NCBI GenBank assembly: GCA_002279765.1
Contig: NCCR01000333.1
Span: forward strand, 1 to 6,256
DNA: 6,256 nucleotides
Source of the DNA: Verrucomicrobia bacterium 12-59-8
GTDB lineage: Bacteria > Verrucomicrobiota > Verrucomicrobiae > Verrucomicrobiales > Verrucomicrobiaceae
Direction: 5' to 3'
How positions within the stretch are numbered: the stretch's first letter is position 1; each line of letters begins with the position of its first letter. Shown in pieces: positions 4,205 to 6,256 of the stretch. The notes under the pieces are model-generated. The model had not been told where the DNA came from. It was given only the letters and a program-made list of their open reading frames with translations, and did not search any database. The position numbers and the translations under genes are program-made.

Positions 4205-6256
4205 TTATGGCTTGTCGAAGAACGACGACTCTTCGCGGTCGCCGACTTTGAGGTAACGGTAGAACACTTCGAGCTGGAGGGTGCAGAGGCACTGGCGGTA
4301 GATGGCGTCTGCGGCGTCACCGGCGGGCCAGTTGGGGCGGCCATGCTTGAAGGAGCCATCAGGCTGCTGAGCCGAGAGGATCTGAGGGAGGAACTGCTGG
4401 TTGTAGAACTTCCAGTCGTCGCCGCCCTGCTGGAAGAAGGCTTGAGTGTAGTAGTACCAGCAGTAGAGGTTGCAGTTTTTGTTCCAGTCGAGGGGTTCGG
4501 CGGTGAGGAAATCGCGGAGGAATTTGATGCCCTTCTTGATCGAGGCGGTCTTGCCCTTGGCCATGGTTTGCAGGCCGAGAATGCCCACACCGGAGAGGCT
4601 CCATTGATTGTAGTGCGCGTCACGATTGGTGCCGCCAAAGCCACCATCCTTCGTCTGCATGGTTTCGAGGTAATCGGTCATCTTGCCGATGCAGCTGTGC
4701 AGGCCGTCGATTTTCAAACCGGTGTTCTTCGCGGCTTTGAGCGCCTGGAACTGCCAGCCGACCACGGAAAGGTCGGCACCACCTGCTTTGTTATAGACGA
4801 TTTGATCCTTGCTGCCATAGGCCCAGGCACCTTTGGGGGTCTGATGGTCGATGATGACTTTCACGCCTTTTTCAAAGGCTTCACGCATGCCGGGAAGACT
4901 CTTGCTGCCGAGACGGGCCAAAGTGTACATCTCGCCCAGAGCGTAAGTGGCGATCCCGTGTTCGTAAGTGCCGGCGCCGCCTTTGCCGCCATTGGCCTCG
5001 CCTTTCCAGCCATCTTTCTCAGAAAAGATGCCATATGGGTTTTGTTTGCCCACTTCGAGCAGGAACATGATGCCCTTCATCACGTTGTCACCGTAGAAGG
5101 GGGACTCGGGCGTCTCGCAGCGGCCGAGGTAGCAGAGCAGCGCGAGACCGGTCATGGCGCACTTGTTGCCACGGCCCCAGGAACCATCTGCATTTTGCTG
5201 GCCTTTCAGCCATTCGAGCGAAGCGGACACGGCTGCTTCGCACTCGGCCGTGCCGCCGTTTTGCCGCAGCTTTTCCAAGCGTTCCTGCGTGGAGCAGCGG
5301 CTGCGCATGGAGGGAGGGAGGGTGACGAAACCGGCGGCTGCGCCCATGCCCATGCCTTTGCCAAAGCCGCCGCCTGCGCCGCCGAGGCCGAAGCCTCCGC
5401 TGGCTCCGAGGGCGCCGCCGCCCATCATGGCGCTGACGTCTGGCATGTCGAGGGAGTCTGGAGGAGCTTCTGGAAGGGTGATCGACGAGTTCATGCTGGT
5501 GCTCACCAGCTTCTTCATCGGCATGTTTTTGTTGATGGAGCTGCGCTTTTTCTGCTGCACTTTGTGCTGCAGATCGGCGCTGGCCTGCGCGCCCTGCGCG
5601 GTGCCGCCACCGGGGAGGAAGTCCACCTGCTTGTCCATGACGCCGCTTTGGAAGACGATGAAGAGGGCGAGCACGCCCAAACCGGCGTGGATCAAAATAC
5701 TCAGCAGAAGCGAACTGGCACCGGCCTTGCGCCACATTTGGACGAACTTGTTGGGCGGGGCTGCCACTTCAATGTGGGTGAGCGCGGGTGGATGATAGAT
5801 TTCGCCTTCCTGATGATCGACAGCGACGGCTGCGACGACGGTGCCGTCATCATCGTCGGTCGGGGCGGCGGCAAGCACGGCCATGGGCGAGCTGGGCGCG
5901 GGCATGACGGGGGCGGCACCGCCGGGGACAGGGACGGGTCCGGCGGCCGGAGCGGCAGCGGGGATGGGCATGGCCACGGGCACAGCGGCGCTGGCGGGCT
6001 TGGGTGCTGGAGCGGCGGGCACGCCACCGGTGGAAGGAGCGGGCGGCGGCATCATTGCCGGCATCGGCATCGTCGGCATGTAGCCGGGGGGATAGCCGGG
6101 CATCTGGGGCGGGTAACCCTGAGGCATCTGCGGCGGATAGCCCTGCGGATAGCCCGGCATCTGCGGTGGGTAGCCTTGAGGCATCTGCGGCGGATAGCCC
6201 TGCGGCATTGGATAACCTTGCGGATAGCCCGGCATCTGCGGTGGATAACCCTGCGG
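4205..6256 (-). CDS. Membrane-anchored prenyltransferase/squalene-cyclase-repeat (toroid) protein, 5'-truncated
   Basis: The frame is open to the window edge, so the true start lies beyond 6256; 683 residues are visible. Numbering from the Met at 6235: residues 1-53 are PGYPQG/MPQGYPPQ repeats, 54-125 a Pro/Ala linker, and 126-131 TDDDDG. About 174-197 is one membrane helix (SSLLLSILIHAGLGVLALFI), preceded by WRK, which suggests a cytoplasmic N-terminus and periplasmic C-terminus. About 201-310 is a Gly/Met-rich linker, and 320-665 an alpha/alpha toroid with QW-like repeats QQNADGSWG (346), HQTPKGAWAYG (464), MQTKDGGFGG (526) and QQPDGSFKHG (623). Such proteins are common in Planctomycetes and Verrucomicrobia, often near ExbB/ExbD-type genes, with unknown role. 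The DXDD motif of squalene-hopene cyclases is absent from the toroid, so a cyclase activity is not supported; a binding or scaffold role is an inference. Confidence 0.88.
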   Translation of the reverse strand, partial: PQGYPPQMPGYPQGYPMPQGYPPQMPQGYPPQMPGYPQGYPPQMPQGYPPQMPGYPPGYMPTMPMPAMMPPPAPSTGGVPAAPAPKPASAAVPVAMPIPAAAPAAGPVPVPGGAAPVMPAPSSPMAVLAAAPTDDDDGTVVAAVAVDHQEGEIYHPPALTHIEVAAPPNKFVQMWRKAGASSLLLSILIHAGLGVLALFIVFQSGVMDKQVDFLPGGGTAQGAQASADLQHKVQQKKRSSINKNMPMKKLVSTSMNSSITLPEAPPDSLDMPDVSAMMGGGALGASGGFGLGGAGGGFGKGMGMGAAAGFVTLPPSMRSRCSTQERLEKLRQNGGTAECEAAVSASLEWLKGQQNADGSWGRGNKCAMTGLALLCYLGRCETPESPFYGDNVMKGIMFLLEVGKQNPYGIFSEKDGWKGEANGGKGGAGTYEHGIATYALGEMYTLARLGSKSLPGMREAFEKGVKVIIDHQTPKGAWAYGSKDQIVYNKAGGADLSVVGWQFQALKAAKNTGLKIDGLHSCIGKMTDYLETMQTKDGGFGGTNRDAHYNQWSLSGVGILGLQTMAKGKTASIKKGIKFLRDFLTAEPLDWNKNCNLYCWYYYTQAFFQQGGDDWKFYNQQFLPQILSAQQPDGSFKHGRPNWPAGDAADAIYRQCLCTLQLEVFYRYLKVGDREESSFFDKP
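6077..6256 (-). repeat. Tandem repeat coding for PGYPQG/MPQGYPPQ units
   Basis: This encodes alternating MPQGYPPQ (24 nt) and MPGYPQGYPPQ (33 nt) blocks, together a 57-nt higher-order unit, and continues past the window end. Synonymous differences between units (GGC/GGT, CCG/CCA/CCC, CAG/CAA) show the array is not newly made. Such Pro/Gly/Tyr/Gln tails are usually flexible and low in structure. Array length could vary between strains by slippage or recombination. Confidence 0.8.

Noticed and set aside
4012..4647. 211-codon minus-strand ORF overlapping the end of the intron and the toroid gene
   Set aside because: It is a Ser/Thr/Pro-rich shadow in another frame of the toroid gene that runs on through domains V and VI, with no family resemblance.
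5154..5795. 213-codon ORF on the plus strand opposite the toroid gene
   Set aside because: It is antisense to a well-supported coding region and is Pro/Ala/Cys-rich, as expected from the complement of GC-rich codons.
4205..6256. Squalene-hopene cyclase annotation for the toroid gene
   Set aside because: Only the toroid repeats are shared; no DXDD motif is seen in the toroid, and the acidic TDDDDG lies in the linker before the membrane helix.

Overview
The window looks like chromosomal DNA from the Planctomycetes-Verrucomicrobia group, most likely a verrucomicrobium. Two things point there. One is a cytochrome-type protein matching the Pirellula/Verrucomicrobium dehydrogenase-plus-heme architecture. 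The other is a membrane-anchored protein with a prenyltransferase/squalene-cyclase-like toroid behind a proline-rich linker. The DNA is GC-rich and both flanking genes have normal coding character. No species can be named from this sequence alone.

Layout: (1) 1-1638, plus strand, the 3' part of a large secreted PVC-type c-type cytochrome gene; its 5' end lies outside the window. (2) 1639-1949, non-coding DNA with a strong hairpin just after the stop codon and a GC-rich repeat-like patch. (3) 1950-4136, plus strand, a group II intron of about 2.19 kb. It has a GTGTG 5' end, a candidate EBS1 hairpin, a reverse transcriptase/maturase ORF, a near-canonical 34-nt domain V and a domain VI with a bulged A seven nucleotides from the 3' end. 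(4) 4137-4204, a short spacer starting with a perfect 10-bp palindrome. (5) 4205-6256, minus strand, the toroid protein gene, whose 5' end also lies outside the window. The two host genes are convergent, so the intron sits between two 3' ends and interrupts no visible gene.

The most notable feature is that the intron carries at least five copies of a short (about 50-75 bp) GC-rich, hairpin-forming element. Two lie in minus orientation in the 5' structural RNA region and three lie in plus orientation inside the maturase gene. The three ORF copies add about 69, 49 and 62 nt. The second splits the RT-3 FFD motif and shifts the frame; the third shifts it back. Together they add about 180 nt, so removing them on paper gives one uninterrupted maturase of about 433 residues starting at an ATG with a perfect AGGAGG. 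The ribozyme core looks intact while the maturase is broken as it stands. This suggests a recently decaying intron colonised by a REP/MITE-like element, possibly splicing with help in trans.

The three genes show no functional link. The flanking genes are probably envelope or periplasmic proteins, and the intron is an unrelated selfish element.
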